Positions 45,832-54,890 are shown, counted from the first letter of the stretch. The stretch is 64,000 bases of DNA from an uncultured Paracoccaceae bacterium (GCA_947492585.1 CANLND010000002.1:167093-231092); one strand, 5' to 3'. Notes: generated by a model not told the origin, from the letters alone. Numbers and translations are program-made.

Positions 45832-47577
45832 TTAACGCATTTCCTCCGCTGGTTTGACGCCAAGAATACCAAGACCAGCAGAAATGACAACGGAAACAGC
45901 GCGCGCGAGCGCCAAATTTGCATGTGTTGCCGATTGGCTGCTCTCATTAACAAAGCGTAAATTTTCACTGCTTTTGCCAAGGTGATACAGACCGTGCAGC
46001 TCGGATGCGAGATCGTACAGGAAGAACGCCACCCGATGCGGCTCGTTGGTGCGCGCGGCTATTTCCACCTGACGTGGCCATTCAGCAACTTTGCGCGCCA
46101 CGCTGATCTGGGCCTCATCCGACAGCAGAGTCAGATCGGCGGCAGACAGGGTGTCAACATCCACGGCGATTCCCTGTTCGGTTGCCTTACGCAGGGTCGA
46201 ATGGATCCGCGCATTGGCGTATTGAACGTAGAATACGGGGTTGTCTTTGGATTGCTCCAACGCCTTATCCAGATCAAAGTCAAAACCCTGATCGTTTTTC
46301 CGCGTCAACAGCATAAAGCGGGTCACATCCGCGCCAACCGCATCAACCACATCGCGCAGGGTCACAAAGGTCCCTGCCCGTTTGGACATTTTGAATTCTT
46401 CACCATTTTTGAACAGCTTAACCAGCTGGCACAATTTGATGTCCAGCGGCACTTCACCGTCGGACAAGGCAGAAACAGCCGCCTTCATCCGCTTAACATA
46501 CCCGCCGTGATCCGCGCCAAAGATGTTGATCAGCGCATCAAAGCCGCGCTCAACCTTGTCGTTGTGATAGGCGATATCAGGCGCGAAATAGGTCCACGCG
46601 CCGTCCGACTTTTGAACCGCACGATCCACGTCATCTCCGTGATCGGTGGATTTGAACAACGTTTGCTCACGCGGCTCCCAATCGTCAGGTTTCTTACCTT
46701 TTGGCGGCTCGAGCACGCCGCGATAGATCAGGCCTTTGCCATCCAAACGCTTCAACGCGTCTTCGATTTTGCCTGTGCCATACAGCGACTTCTCTGAGAA
46801 GAAGTGATCCATTTCGATGTTCAACAGCGCCAGATCTTCACGGATCAGATCCATCATAGCTTCGATGCCGAACAGACGGAATTCAGCAAGCCAGGCCTCT
46901 TCGGGCTGATCCACAAACTGATCGCCGTACTTTTCCTTGAGCGCCTCACCAACGGGCTTTAGATAGTCCGCAGGATAGGTGCCATCGGGAAATTCCACGG
47001 TCTGCCCATGTGCTTCGAGGTAACGCAGGTAGCAAGAGCGCGCCAGCACATCGACCTGCGCCCCACCATCGTTGATGTAATATTCGCGGGTGACGTCATA
47101 GCCGACGAAATCCAATAGGCTCGCCAAAGCATCGCCAAACACCGCGCCACGCGTGTGGCCGACGTGCAGCGGGCCAGTCGGGTTGGCCGAGACGTATTCG
47201 ACATTCACCCGTTTGCCAGCGCCCACGTCTGAGCGACCAAATTTTGCGCCAGCGGCCAGTGCTTGGCCCAGAACATCTTGCCAGACTGAATTGTCCAGAC
47301 GCAGGTTCAAAAAGCCGGGACCGGCCACTTCGGCACCGATCACGCGCGCATCGTCACTCAGCTTAGCGGCCAGCGCAGTCGCAATATCACGGGGTTTCAT
47401 CTTGGCCGGTTTCGCCAGCACCATGGCGGCATTGGTCGCCATGTCGCCATGGGCCGCATCGCGCGGTGGCTCTACCGCCACATTGGCAAAATCAAGCCCT
47501 TCGGGCAGCACGCCCTCGGCGACCAGCGTGGTCAGGCTGTCGATGACAAGCGTATGGATATCGGTAAAGAGGTTCAT
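45832..47577 (-). CDS. argS: Arginine--tRNA ligase
   Basis: This 581-residue class I synthetase has an N-terminal Add-1 domain (about 5-95). [12 protein letters not shown] near residues 130-141 carries the HIGH motif. Lys-Met-Ser-Lys-Arg near residue 400 is the KMSKS motif, and a helical anticodon-binding domain lies at the C-terminus. It needs tRNA to activate arginine. On the same strand are dgt and the YciI gene upstream and the SPOR gene 108 bases downstream, a layout shared by many alphaproteobacteria. Confidence 0.97.
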   Translation of the reverse strand: MNLFTDIHTLVIDSLTTLVAEGVLPEGLDFANVAVEPPRDAAHGDMATNAAMVLAKPAKMKPRDIATALAAKLSDDARVIGAEVAGPGFLNLRLDNSVWQDVLGQALAAGAKFGRSDVGAGKRVNVEYVSANPTGPLHVGHTRGAVFGDALASLLDFVGYDVTREYYINDGGAQVDVLARSCYLRYLEAHGQTVEFPDGTYPADYLKPVGEALKEKYGDQFVDQPEEAWLAEFRLFGIEAMMDLIREDLALLNIEMDHFFSEKSLYGTGKIEDALKRLDGKGLIYRGVLEPPKGKKPDDWEPREQTLFKSTDHGDDVDRAVQKSDGAWTYFAPDIAYHNDKVERGFDALINIFGADHGGYVKRMKAAVSALSDGEVPLDIKLCQLVKLFKNGEEFKMSKRAGTFVTLRDVVDAVGADVTRFMLLTRKNDQGFDFDLDKALEQSKDNPVFYVQYANARIHSTLRKATEQGIAVDVDTLSAADLTLLSDEAQISVARKVAEWPRQVEIAARTNEPHRVAFFLYDLASELHGLYHLGKSSENLRFVNESSQSATHANLALARAVSVVISAGLGILGVKPAEEMR

Positions 47578-47650
47578 GTCAGGCGTCCCTTTGGTTCAGA
47601 CCTGCGGATACCGAGGCCCTGCACGGGGGTCAACCTCTCAGTGTGCTTTG

Positions 47651-47676
47651 AGAGAGCACAAGAGTATGTGCTCTCT
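47651..47676 (-). terminator. Perfect 10-bp hairpin between the YciI gene and argS
   Basis: AGAGAGCACA (47651-47660) and TGTGCTCTCT (47667-47676) form a perfect stem with a 6-base loop. It lies 15 bases after the YciI stop and 74 bases before the argS start. No T-run follows, so it may be a terminator of weak strength, an attenuator in the argS leader or an mRNA-end stabiliser. Confidence 0.5.
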
Positions 47677-47690
47677 GCCCGTTGGCCCCA

Positions 47691-48005
47691 TTAGGCGGTC
47701 AGCGCGCTGGACACCTCGGCGCTGTCATTGGCTGCAACCTTATAGCGGCGCAGAGAGGCCACATAAAAAGGATCCCCCAAGATCAACCGCTCAACCTGAT
47801 GTTTGTCCTCGGCTTCTACGTGCCAAACCGCACCGGAAAAGTCCTGCATCGGGCACATCGCCATCTCGCCACCGATGTTCAGTTCGGGATGCGAACGGAC
47901 ATATGCGATATGGGCTGCGCGGCGGGATTTGTCGGCACGAATGGCCAACATATCGGGGCTGTCTTGAAAAGTTATGGTCCAGTGACGGGTGTTGGATCCG
48001 GACAT
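47691..48005 (-). CDS. YciI-like protein
   Basis: This 104-residue protein has the ferredoxin-like YCII fold, suggested by His-x-x-Tyr-x-x-x-His near residue 31 and the closing pattern Asp-Pro-Phe-Tyr-x-Ala near residue 80. YciI-type proteins include dehalogenase-like and dioxygenase-like enzymes with a His/Asp pair, but most have no known substrate. ATG 48005 has AGGAGCGC upstream; an in-frame ATG at 48062 would add 19 residues without similarity. It lies between dgt and argS on the same strand. Confidence 0.78.
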   Translation of the reverse strand: MSGSNTRHWTITFQDSPDMLAIRADKSRRAAHIAYVRSHPELNIGGEMAMCPMQDFSGAVWHVEAEDKHQVERLILGDPFYVASLRRYKVAANDSAEVSSALTA

Positions 48006-48134
48006 AATGCGCTCCTGAGCGTGTCGGAGAGTGAATCGTGGTGTTCCACTTTGCAGTGCCAAACGGATCCCCGATAGGGCCAGTTTTCAAGGACAACCAT
48101 ACCACATCCAGCCCCTTGACGGAATGCGCCAGTT

Positions 48135-49277
48135 TTATGACGCTTCAAAGAGGTTCGCATGCAATTGCAGCGCAAACCGATCCGTCATTCCCGCGATATA
48201 GTCCGACACGATGCGCGCCCGCGCCACATCCGTGTCCGCAGCCGAGATCTCAGGGTGCCATCGCTGTGGCATTTCAAGCGTATTCTGGAGGTAATAAGGG
48301 AACAGATCTTCGACGACCCGAGCCATACGTTCACGCACGACCATAACAGACGGCGCACGGTACATGCGCGCGAACAAAAAGGTACGGATCTCTTTCAAAT
48401 CACGCCACAATGGATCCGAAAACAGCACAACCGGGCGCCCTAGAGCCCGTACGTCCTCAACACGTGTCACCTGCGACTCTGTCAGATTTTTCTGGGCGGT
48501 CTCGATCACATCCAACACCATCACACCAAACACCCGCCGCAGAGCTTCGTGACGGCGGCGGCTGGGATCCAGCACCGGATATAGGCGATCAATAGTGGCA
48601 TATGCCTCACCGATGATCGGCAACGCACAGATGTCATCATCACAAAACAGACCAGCGCGCAGCCCATCATGCAGATCGTGGTTGTTATAGGCGATGTCAT
48701 CCGCCAACGCCGCCACCTGCGCCTCTGCGCTGGCGTGGGTGTGCAGCTCTAGATCCACCTCCTGATTGCAGGCCGCAAGTGCCCAGGGCAAATCCCCGGT
48801 GACTGGCCCGTTGTGCTTGGCAATAGCCTCCAGCGTTTCCCAGGTCAGGTTTAATCCGTCGAACTCGGCGTAATGGCGTTCAAGGTTGGTCACGATGCGG
48901 ATCGCCTGCGCATTATGATCAAACCCGCCATACGGCGCCATGAGAGCGTGCAGCGCATCTTCACCGGTGTGGCCAAACGGCGTATGTCCCAGATCATGGG
49001 CCAACGCGACAGCCTCGGTCAGCTCTTGGTTCAGCCCCAAAGCGCCCGCAATGGTGCGCGCCACTTGGGCCACCTCAATGCTATGGGTCAGCCGGGTGCG
49101 ATAATTGTCGCCTTCGTGTTCCACAAACACTTGGGTTTTATGTTTCAGGCGGCGAAATGCACTGGCATGGATAATTCGATCACGGTCCCGCTGAAAGGGA
49201 GACCGGAAACTGCTTTCGTCTTCAAACACCTGTCGGCCACGACTGCGGGCCGGTTTGGTGGCAAATGATGCCGTCAT
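48135..49277 (-). CDS. dgt: Deoxyguanosinetriphosphate triphosphohydrolase-like protein
   Basis: This 380-residue HD-superfamily enzyme begins with Ser-Pro-Phe-Gln-Arg-Asp-Arg-Asp-Arg-Ile. The metal ligands are His in Arg-Leu-Thr-His-Ser near residue 65, the His-Asp pair in Ala-His-Asp-Leu-Gly-His-Thr-Pro-Phe-Gly-His near residue 100 and a further Asp near residue 180. It removes triphosphate from dNTPs and so keeps the pool in balance; it belongs to the type 2 subfamily common in alphaproteobacteria. ATG 49277 is chosen by family start and AAGGAAA upstream; the open frame to 49454 would run into erpA on the other strand. Confidence 0.92.
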   Translation of the reverse strand: MTASFATKPARSRGRQVFEDESSFRSPFQRDRDRIIHASAFRRLKHKTQVFVEHEGDNYRTRLTHSIEVAQVARTIAGALGLNQELTEAVALAHDLGHTPFGHTGEDALHALMAPYGGFDHNAQAIRIVTNLERHYAEFDGLNLTWETLEAIAKHNGPVTGDLPWALAACNQEVDLELHTHASAEAQVAALADDIAYNNHDLHDGLRAGLFCDDDICALPIIGEAYATIDRLYPVLDPSRRRHEALRRVFGVMVLDVIETAQKNLTESQVTRVEDVRALGRPVVLFSDPLWRDLKEIRTFLFARMYRAPSVMVVRERMARVVEDLFPYYLQNTLEMPQRWHPEISAADTDVARARIVSDYIAGMTDRFALQLHANLFEAS

Positions 49278-49368
49278 AAGTAATCTTTTCCTTGCGCAAT
49301 CTTGCCGCGTGGCTTTCACCTTTCTATATATTGATTTCCGCCGCAACACGGCATTGGAGACAGAACCC

Positions 49369-49692
49369 ATGCAGATGCCCCCAAAAGTCACAGACCGCGC
49401 CTTTTTGCGTTTGGCTGAAATCGGTGCCGCCGCCCAGGGCCAAGCCCTGCGCATAGCCGTCGAAGGCGGAGGCTGTTCGGGCTTTCAATATGAAATCGCG
49501 CTGGACGCTCCAAAAGCGGATGATCTGGAGCTGGAAGGCCAAGGGGAGAAAGTTGTCGTGGACAGCGTCTCCTTGCCGTTTCTGGAAAACGCAGTAATTG
49601 ATTTCACCGAAGAACTTATCGGCGCGCGCTTCACCATCGAAAATCCCAATGCCACCGCCAGCTGCGGCTGTGGCACCTCCTTTTCGATGTAA
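49369..49692 (+). CDS. erpA: Iron-sulfur cluster insertion protein (ErpA/HesB type)
   Basis: This 107-residue A-type carrier has the three conserved cysteines: one in Gly-Gly-Gly-Cys-Ser-Gly-Phe-Gln-Tyr near residue 34 and two in Ser-Cys-Gly-Cys-Gly near residue 100. It hands iron-sulfur clusters to target proteins. ErpA and IscA are hard to tell apart by eye; the head-to-head position with dgt is typical of the alphaproteobacterial erpA. GGAGA stands before ATG 49369. The 91-base region shared with dgt must hold both promoters. xthA follows after 65 bases on the same strand. Confidence 0.9.
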   Translation: MQMPPKVTDRAFLRLAEIGAAAQGQALRIAVEGGGCSGFQYEIALDAPKADDLELEGQGEKVVVDSVSLPFLENAVIDFTEELIGARFTIENPNATASCGCGTSFSM

Positions 49693-49757
49693 GCTTGCCC
49701 TGCGCCACGCAGTGCGCGATAGAACTGCCTGTCACTCACACATCGGAGGCCGCGCGC

Positions 49758-50564
49758 ATGAAAATCGCCACATTCAATATCAACGGCATCAAGGCCCGCG
49801 CGCAGGCGCTGCCCGCATGGCTGGATGAGGCGCAGCCGGATGTGGTGGTCTTGCAAGAGATCAAATCGGTGGACGAGGCCTTCCCCCGCGATCTCATCGA
49901 GGATCGTGGTTACAATCTGGAAACCCATGGGCAAAAAAGTTTCAACGGCGTCGCGATCCTGTCCAAGCTTCCGCTTGAGGATGTGACACGTGGACTGCCC
50001 GGTGACGATGAGGACCTACAGGCCCGTTGGATTGAGGCCACGGTTGTGGGCAAACAGGCCATCCGCATCTGCGGTCTTTATCTGCCCAATGGCAACCCGG
50101 TGGAACTCACGCCCGAAGGCGCGCCCGTTCCCGGTGGGAAATATGACTATAAACTGCGCTGGATGGCGCGCCTACAGGCGCGGGCCGAAGCTCTTATCGC
50201 CTCGGAAACCCCATTTTTGATGGCGGGAGATTACAATATCATCCCGCAGGCTGAAGACGCCCGACGCCCCGAGGCGTGGCGCGAAGATGCTCTACATCGC
50301 CCCGAAAGCCGCGCCGCCTATCAGCGCCTTCTCAACCTTGGCCTCACCGACGCCTTCCGCGCACGCAATGGCGCGGCCGGTCAATATTCCTTCTGGGATT
50401 ATCAGGCCGGCGCTTGGAACCGGGACGACGGCATTCGCATTGATCACTTCCTGCTCAGTCCACAAGTGGCCGACCTTTTACGTGACTGCCAGATTGATAA
50501 AGAGATCCGTGGCCGCGAAAAGCCCTCTGATCACGTCCCCGTCTGGGTTGACCTTGATCTCTAA
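49758..50564 (+). CDS. xthA: Exodeoxyribonuclease III
   Basis: This 268-residue member of the endonuclease/exonuclease/phosphatase superfamily opens with Ala-Thr-Phe-Asn-Ile-Asn-Gly-Ile. It has Leu-Gln-Glu-Ile-Lys near residue 33 (metal Glu), Asp-Tyr-Asn-Ile near residue 158, Arg-Ile-Asp-His near residue 230 and the final catalytic Ser-Asp-His near residue 258. The enzyme cuts DNA at abasic sites and has 3'-5' exonuclease activity in base-excision repair. GGAGG precedes ATG 49758. A GC-rich double hairpin lies just after the stop. Confidence 0.96.
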   Translation: MKIATFNINGIKARAQALPAWLDEAQPDVVVLQEIKSVDEAFPRDLIEDRGYNLETHGQKSFNGVAILSKLPLEDVTRGLPGDDEDLQARWIEATVVGKQAIRICGLYLPNGNPVELTPEGAPVPGGKYDYKLRWMARLQARAEALIASETPFLMAGDYNIIPQAEDARRPEAWREDALHRPESRAAYQRLLNLGLTDAFRARNGAAGQYSFWDYQAGAWNRDDGIRIDHFLLSPQVADLLRDCQIDKEIRGREKPSDHVPVWVDLDL

Positions 50565-50570
50565 GAGAGA

Positions 50571-50612
50571 CGCGCCGCGCGACAGCGCGGCGCTTGGCCC
50601 AACGGTTTTGCG
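50571..50612 (+). repeat. GC-rich multi-hairpin element, copy 3
   Basis: GCGCCGCGC (50572-50580) pairs with GCGCGGCGC (50585-50593) around GACA, followed by TTGGCCCAACGG, which is itself partly palindromic. The first stem is nearly the same as in copy 2 and the second part matches copy 1 (GGCCC and AACGGG order). It lies between xthA and the convergent monooxygenase gene. Confidence 0.65.
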
Positions 50613-50662
50613 GGCATCTGTGATGCTTTCAAAACGGGCGGGAGCGCCCCTGTGTAAATTGA

Positions 50663-51853
50663 TTATGACAGCTGCGCCGTCTCGGCTGTCAGCATTTCAT
50701 TGTGACGATAGATCCAGTCAAACTGGCGTACCATTTTTTCAGGCGCCACCCGCGCCATGGTTTTTAGAATCTGATGGGCTGGCCAGTTGAACGGTGGGCG
50801 CAAATGGAACTTCCACGCATTGTTACTCGCCGCATCGACCACCTTTTGCACACGCGGTTTGCGCAAATCCCCATAGGCTTGCAACCCCTCCGCAAGATCC
50901 TCCGTCACGTCAAGGCACTGAGCCAACTCCCAAGCGTCTTCCAAGGCCAGATTCGCGCCCTGCGCCATAAAAGGTAACGTCGGATGCGCGGCATCGCCCA
51001 AAACGGCAACCCGTCCCTGACACCATTGAGACGCAACCGGGTGGCGGAACAACCCCCATAGGTTAACCGTCTGGACCCCCTCTAAAAGACGCGCAGCATC
51101 GCCACCAAAGTCTGAAAAGACTTCTCGCAAATCCGCCGGGTCTCCCCCTGTTGACCATCCCTCATTCGCCCAGGCTTTGCGTTCCTGAACCGCCACCAAA
51201 TTTACCTCAGCCCCCGCGCGCAGAGGATACGCCACCAGATGCCGCCCAGGTCCCATAAACAACTGCGCCTCAGCGCCCAGATCAACGACGTTTGGAACAA
51301 TCGCCCGCCATGCCACCTGTCCGGTGAAAAACGGCTCCACCACGCCATTCAGTGCCTGCCGCACCTTTGAGTGCAGCCCGTCCGCCCCCAGGATCACATC
51401 CGCGCCAGCCTCGGCACCACCGATCAACCGCACTTTGGGGTGCGGGCCCAGCGCGACGCTTTCAACCGTTTGCCCCAATACAATCCGCACGCCCGCTGCA
51501 ACGGCGGCAGCACGCAATAGCTCGATCAGGTCTGCGCGGTGCGTAAAATAAAATCGCAGGTCCGGCGCATATTGTTCAAAATTCAGATGCGCCACTTTTG
51601 CGCCCTGACGATGATGGCGCAAATATAGGCCTTTGGAGCGCACCGAGGTCCAGGCCAGATCGTCGGCTAGCCCAAGCGCGCGCAACACAGACACCCCATT
51701 GGGTGTAATTTGCAATCCAGCACCAACTTCGGAAATTTCAGAAGCCTGTTCCAGCACAGTGACCTGCGCGCCCCGACGTTGCAGCGCCAATGCCGCCGTC
51801 AAACCGCCAATACCGGCCCCAACAATAAGGACCGTCACATTGTTGAGTGTCAT
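50663..51853 (-). CDS. FAD-dependent monooxygenase (salicylate hydroxylase-like)
   Basis: This 396-residue group A flavoprotein has the dinucleotide fold Gly-Ala-Gly-Ile-Gly-Gly-Leu near residue 12. The second FAD motif is Val-Leu-Gly-Asp-Ala-Ala-His-Pro near residue 283, followed by Pro-Phe-Met-Ala-Gln-Gly-Ala-Asn. The family hydroxylates aromatic rings with NAD(P)H and oxygen. Salicylate or 3-hydroxybenzoate are common annotations, but the substrate cannot be told and no ring-cleavage gene is nearby. It lies downstream of dksA on the same strand, behind the dksA terminator, so it probably has its own promoter. Confidence 0.85.
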   Translation of the reverse strand: MTLNNVTVLIVGAGIGGLTAALALQRRGAQVTVLEQASEISEVGAGLQITPNGVSVLRALGLADDLAWTSVRSKGLYLRHHRQGAKVAHLNFEQYAPDLRFYFTHRADLIELLRAAAVAAGVRIVLGQTVESVALGPHPKVRLIGGAEAGADVILGADGLHSKVRQALNGVVEPFFTGQVAWRAIVPNVVDLGAEAQLFMGPGRHLVAYPLRAGAEVNLVAVQERKAWANEGWSTGGDPADLREVFSDFGGDAARLLEGVQTVNLWGLFRHPVASQWCQGRVAVLGDAAHPTLPFMAQGANLALEDAWELAQCLDVTEDLAEGLQAYGDLRKPRVQKVVDAASNNAWKFHLRPPFNWPAHQILKTMARVAPEKMVRQFDWIYRHNEMLTAETAQLS

Positions 51854-51880
51854 AAATTAAAGTCTCACGCTGGAGCACGT

Positions 51881-51914
51881 AAAAAGGCGCCAAAGACAAG
51901 CTTGGGCGCCTTTC
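51881..51914 (-). terminator. Intrinsic terminator of dksA
   Basis: AAAGGCGCC (51884-51892) and GGCGCCTTT (51906-51914) form a 9-bp stem with a 13-base loop. On the minus strand a run of T follows (51886-51882). It starts 21 bases after the dksA stop. Confidence 0.9.
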
Positions 51915-51935
51915 CAGAATTGTGTCTGGCGCCGA

Positions 51936-52358
51936 TCAATCGTCGCGGTGAACTTTTTCGCGACGCTCATGGCGTTCCTGCGCTTCCAGGCTCATGGTTG
52001 CGATGGGGCGCGCGTCCAAACGCTTTAGCGAAATCTGCTCCCCGGTGACATCGCAATATCCATATTCACCTTCATCAAGACGGCGCAACGCCGCCTCAAT
52101 CTTAGAGACCAGCTTGCGCTGGCGATCGCGCGTACGCAATTCCAGTGCCCGATCAGTCTCTTCGCTGGCGCGGTCAGTTACATCCGGAATGTTCCGCGTG
52201 CTGTCTTGCAATCCCTCGATCGTATCACGACTGCCCGCCAGCAATTCCATTTTCCAGTTCAACAGCTTTTGACGAAAATATTCTTGCTGCCTTGCGTTCA
52301 TAAAAGGCTCGTCATCAGCCGGGCGATAGTCTTCTGACAGAAGTACTTCCTGCTTCAT
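51936..52358 (-). CDS. dksA: RNA polymerase-binding transcription factor DksA (one-cysteine type)
   Basis: This 140-residue protein has the coiled-coil arm (about 30-105) and the globular zinc-finger domain. Where E. coli DksA has four zinc cysteines, this one has Cys, Thr, Ser and Ala, so only the first Cys is kept. DksA enters the secondary channel of RNA polymerase and, with ppGpp, lowers rRNA transcription and raises amino-acid promoters. Zinc-poor DksA forms act as cysteine-free alternatives in pseudomonads, and a degenerate site is, to my recollection, usual in Rhodobacter. ATG 52358 matches homologues; the open frame runs to 52463. A terminator follows. Confidence 0.92.
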   Translation of the reverse strand: MKQEVLLSEDYRPADDEPFMNARQQEYFRQKLLNWKMELLAGSRDTIEGLQDSTRNIPDVTDRASEETDRALELRTRDRQRKLVSKIEAALRRLDEGEYGYCDVTGEQISLKRLDARPIATMSLEAQERHERREKVHRDD

Positions 52359-52545
52359 GTTCGCTCTCTCAGTCTGGCCCATAATATCAGTATCTTTAGG
52401 TGTATTCACAAACATATGGCTCCCCCTATAGCAGGATTTAGCTTCTGGGAGGCCGATTGTCACTACACAATAGTACCAACGTTAGGTTAAAACGCTCCTT
52501 ACGATCACAGGTCGTGGTTAACAGCAAGGGCAAAGGTGTATTTTT

Positions 52546-53385
52546 ATGCATTTTCAGGGCACTAAAGATTACGTCGCTACAGACGATCTAAAAATCGCCG
52601 TCAACGCCGCCGTCACGCTGGAGCGCCCGCTCCTGGTGAAAGGTGAGCCGGGCACCGGAAAAACGGAACTCGCCCGGCAGGTCGCCTCGGCGCTGGGATT
52701 GCGTATGATCGAATGGAACGTCAAATCCACCACACGTGCGCAACAGGGTCTTTACGAATATGATGCGGTCAGCAGACTGCGCGACAGCCAGCTTGGCGAT
52801 GAACGCGTGCATGATGTTCGGAACTACATCAAAAAAGGCAAACTCTGGGAGGCTTTTGACGCGGACGAACGGGTCGTATTGCTGATTGACGAAATCGACA
52901 AAGCAGACATCGAATTTCCAAACGACCTGCTGCAAGAGCTCGATAAAATGGAGTTCCATGTCTACGAGACCGGTGAAACCATCCGCGCCAAGCAGCGCCC
53001 GATCATGATCATCACCTCTAACAACGAAAAAGAACTGCCCGACGCCTTTCTGCGTCGCTGCTTCTTTCACTACATCCGGTTTCCGGATGCGGAGACCATG
53101 AAACAGATCGTGGCGGTTCACCACCCCGGCATCAAAGACGCACTACTGGCCACAGCGCTGACCCAATTTTATCAGATCCGCGACACTCAGGGGCTCAAAA
53201 AGAAACCTTCCACGTCGGAAGTTCTGGATTGGCTCAAGTTGCTGCTGGCCGAAGACCTGACCGCCGAAGATCTCAAACAGGATGGCGCCAACGCGCTGCC
53301 CCGCCTACATGGCGCGCTGTTGAAAAACGAGCAGGACGTACACCTCTTTGAACGGCTCGCCTTTATGGCGCGCGGGCAGCGATAG
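52546..53385 (+). CDS. MoxR-type AAA+ ATPase
   Basis: This 279-residue ATPase has Walker A Gly-Glu-Pro-Gly-Thr-Gly-Lys-Thr-Glu near residue 36. Walker B is Leu-Leu-Ile-Asp-Glu-Ile-Asp-Lys near residue 110, sensor 1 is Thr-Ser-Asn-Asn-Glu near residue 163 and the arginine finger lies in Phe-Leu-Arg-Arg-Cys-Phe near residue 175. MoxR proteins act as chaperones that load cofactors or assemble complexes together with a VWA-domain partner, which is the second gene downstream here (53699). It is divergent from dksA across 187 bases that hold no other gene. The relation to CO-dehydrogenase type CoxD is close in sequence, but no cox structural genes are present. Confidence 0.9.
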   Translation: MHFQGTKDYVATDDLKIAVNAAVTLERPLLVKGEPGTGKTELARQVASALGLRMIEWNVKSTTRAQQGLYEYDAVSRLRDSQLGDERVHDVRNYIKKGKLWEAFDADERVVLLIDEIDKADIEFPNDLLQELDKMEFHVYETGETIRAKQRPIMIITSNNEKELPDAFLRRCFFHYIRFPDAETMKQIVAVHHPGIKDALLATALTQFYQIRDTQGLKKKPSTSEVLDWLKLLLAEDLTAEDLKQDGANALPRLHGALLKNEQDVHLFERLAFMARGQR

Positions 53386-53497
53386 TCGACGCGGCCGTCT
53401 CATCTGCTGTAAATCCAAAGTTAAGCCGCGGCTGGACAGACAGCCTGCCGCAGGCTACCCCAGCGCAGTACATGACAACCTGAAAAGGCAAATCCAG

Positions 53498-53665
53498 ATG
53501 CTTGTTATTGGTGGACTTCTCGTCGGCGCGATCCTTGGACCTGTGCAGGCCAAAAAACGCGGCGGCAATCGGCTTGATATGCTGCAATACGGCGTGATCT
53601 ATGCGATGATTTTTGCCGTGTTTGGCCTCATCGCTACAGTCATCACACACCGATTGGTACTGTAA
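53498..53665 (+). CDS. Small two-helix membrane protein between MoxR and VWA genes
   Basis: This 55-residue protein has a first helix at about residues 2-16, a short Lys-Lys-Arg-Gly-Gly-Asn loop and a second helix at about 30-50 with His-Arg near the C-terminus. The loop is the most positively charged part, which predicts it faces the cytoplasm. AAAAGG stands ten bases before ATG 53498. The open frame extends to 53348 inside the MoxR gene but lacks a ribosome binding site there. It lies 112 bases after the MoxR gene and 33 before the VWA gene. The link to these partners is by position; function is unknown. Confidence 0.65.
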   Translation: MLVIGGLLVGAILGPVQAKKRGGNRLDMLQYGVIYAMIFAVFGLIATVITHRLVL

Positions 53666-53698
53666 TCGCAGCGCAACAGCCTGCACCGGAGGACAGCA

Positions 53699-54883
53699 AT
53701 GTTTCAGCCCTTTTTCGAACAGCTGCGCCATGAGGGTATCCCGGTTTCCCTGCGGGAATACCTGACCTTTTTGGACGCTGTGAAACGCGGGCTGGCCACC
53801 TATGACATTGAGGCCTTCTACTATCTTGCACGCAGCGCCATGGTCAAAGACGAACGATTTATTGATCGCTTTGACCGCGCCTTTTCGGCGACCTTTCAGG
53901 GCTTGGAAACTCTTCCCGACAGCGCAGTAACCGAGGCGTTGGACTTGCCAGAGGACTGGCTGCGCAAGATGGCCGAAAAACACCTGAGCGCCGAAGAGAA
54001 GGCTGAGATCGAAGCGCTTGGCGGCTTTGACAAGCTCATGAAAACGCTCAAGGAACGCTTAAAAGAGCAACAAAGCCGCCACCAGGGGGGCAACAAATGG
54101 ATAGGCACCGCTGGCACCTCGCCTTTTGGGGCCTATGGCTATAATCCCGAAGGCATACGCATCGGTCAGGACAAAAGCCGCCACCAGCGTGCGGTCAAGG
54201 TCTGGGACAAACGGGAGTTCAAAAATCTGGACGGCGATTTGGAACTTGGCACTCGCAACATCAAAGTTGCTCTGAAACGCCTGCGCCGCTGGGTGCGGGA
54301 GGGGGCCCATGACGAGCTGGATCTGGATGGCACCATCCGCGCCACTGCTGAAAACGGCTATCTTGATGTCAAAACCCGCCCCGAACGCCACAACGCGGTA
54401 AAGGTGTTGCTGTTTCTGGACGTAGGTGGATCGATGGATCCCCATATCAAAGTGGTCGAAGAGTTGTTTTCAGCCGCCCGTGTCGAATTCAAACATCTGG
54501 AATACTTCTACTTTCACAACTGCTTGTACGAAGGCGTTTGGCGGGACAACCGTCGGCGCTGGGACGCGCAGATCCCCACCCATGAAGTGCTGCGCACCTA
54601 TGGGCCCGATTACAAATGCATCTTTGTTGGCGATGCTTCGATGTCGCCCTACGAAGTCACCTACCCCGGCGGCGCCAACGAACATTGGAACGCCGAACCC
54701 GGACAGGTCTGGCTGGAGCGCGCGCGCGCGCAATGGGCGTCACATCTGTGGATCAACCCGGTGCCCGAACAGCATTGGGATTACACCCATTCGATCAGCA
54801 TGATCCGCGAGATCTTCGAGGACCGAATGGTGCCGATGACCCTGGCCGGGTTAGAGCGTGGCATGCAAGGTTTGACGCGCTGA
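53699..54883 (+). CDS. VWA domain-containing protein (CoxE-like)
   Basis: This 394-residue protein has a helical N-terminal half (about 1-210), with Val-Ser-Leu-Arg-Glu-Tyr-Leu near residue 17. The C-terminal von Willebrand A domain begins Val-Leu-Leu-Phe-Leu-Asp-Val-Gly-Gly-Ser-Met near residue 237. The metal-ion site thus reads Asp-x-Gly-x-Ser instead of Asp-x-Ser-x-Ser, but later MIDAS residues (Asp-Ala-Ser-Met-Ser-Pro near residue 312) are present. VWA proteins of this group work with MoxR ATPases, as found two genes upstream. Ribosome binding site GGAGGA precedes the ATG. Client proteins are unknown. Confidence 0.85.
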   Translation: MFQPFFEQLRHEGIPVSLREYLTFLDAVKRGLATYDIEAFYYLARSAMVKDERFIDRFDRAFSATFQGLETLPDSAVTEALDLPEDWLRKMAEKHLSAEEKAEIEALGGFDKLMKTLKERLKEQQSRHQGGNKWIGTAGTSPFGAYGYNPEGIRIGQDKSRHQRAVKVWDKREFKNLDGDLELGTRNIKVALKRLRRWVREGAHDELDLDGTIRATAENGYLDVKTRPERHNAVKVLLFLDVGGSMDPHIKVVEELFSAARVEFKHLEYFYFHNCLYEGVWRDNRRRWDAQIPTHEVLRTYGPDYKCIFVGDASMSPYEVTYPGGANEHWNAEPGQVWLERARAQWASHLWINPVPEQHWDYTHSISMIREIFEDRMVPMTLAGLERGMQGLTR

Positions 54884-54890
54884 CTGCGGC

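Noticed and set aside
52546..54883. CO dehydrogenase maturation operon (CoxD/CoxE)
   Set aside because: No coxMSL structural genes or other cox accessory genes are within reach, so only the generic MoxR/VWA name is justified.
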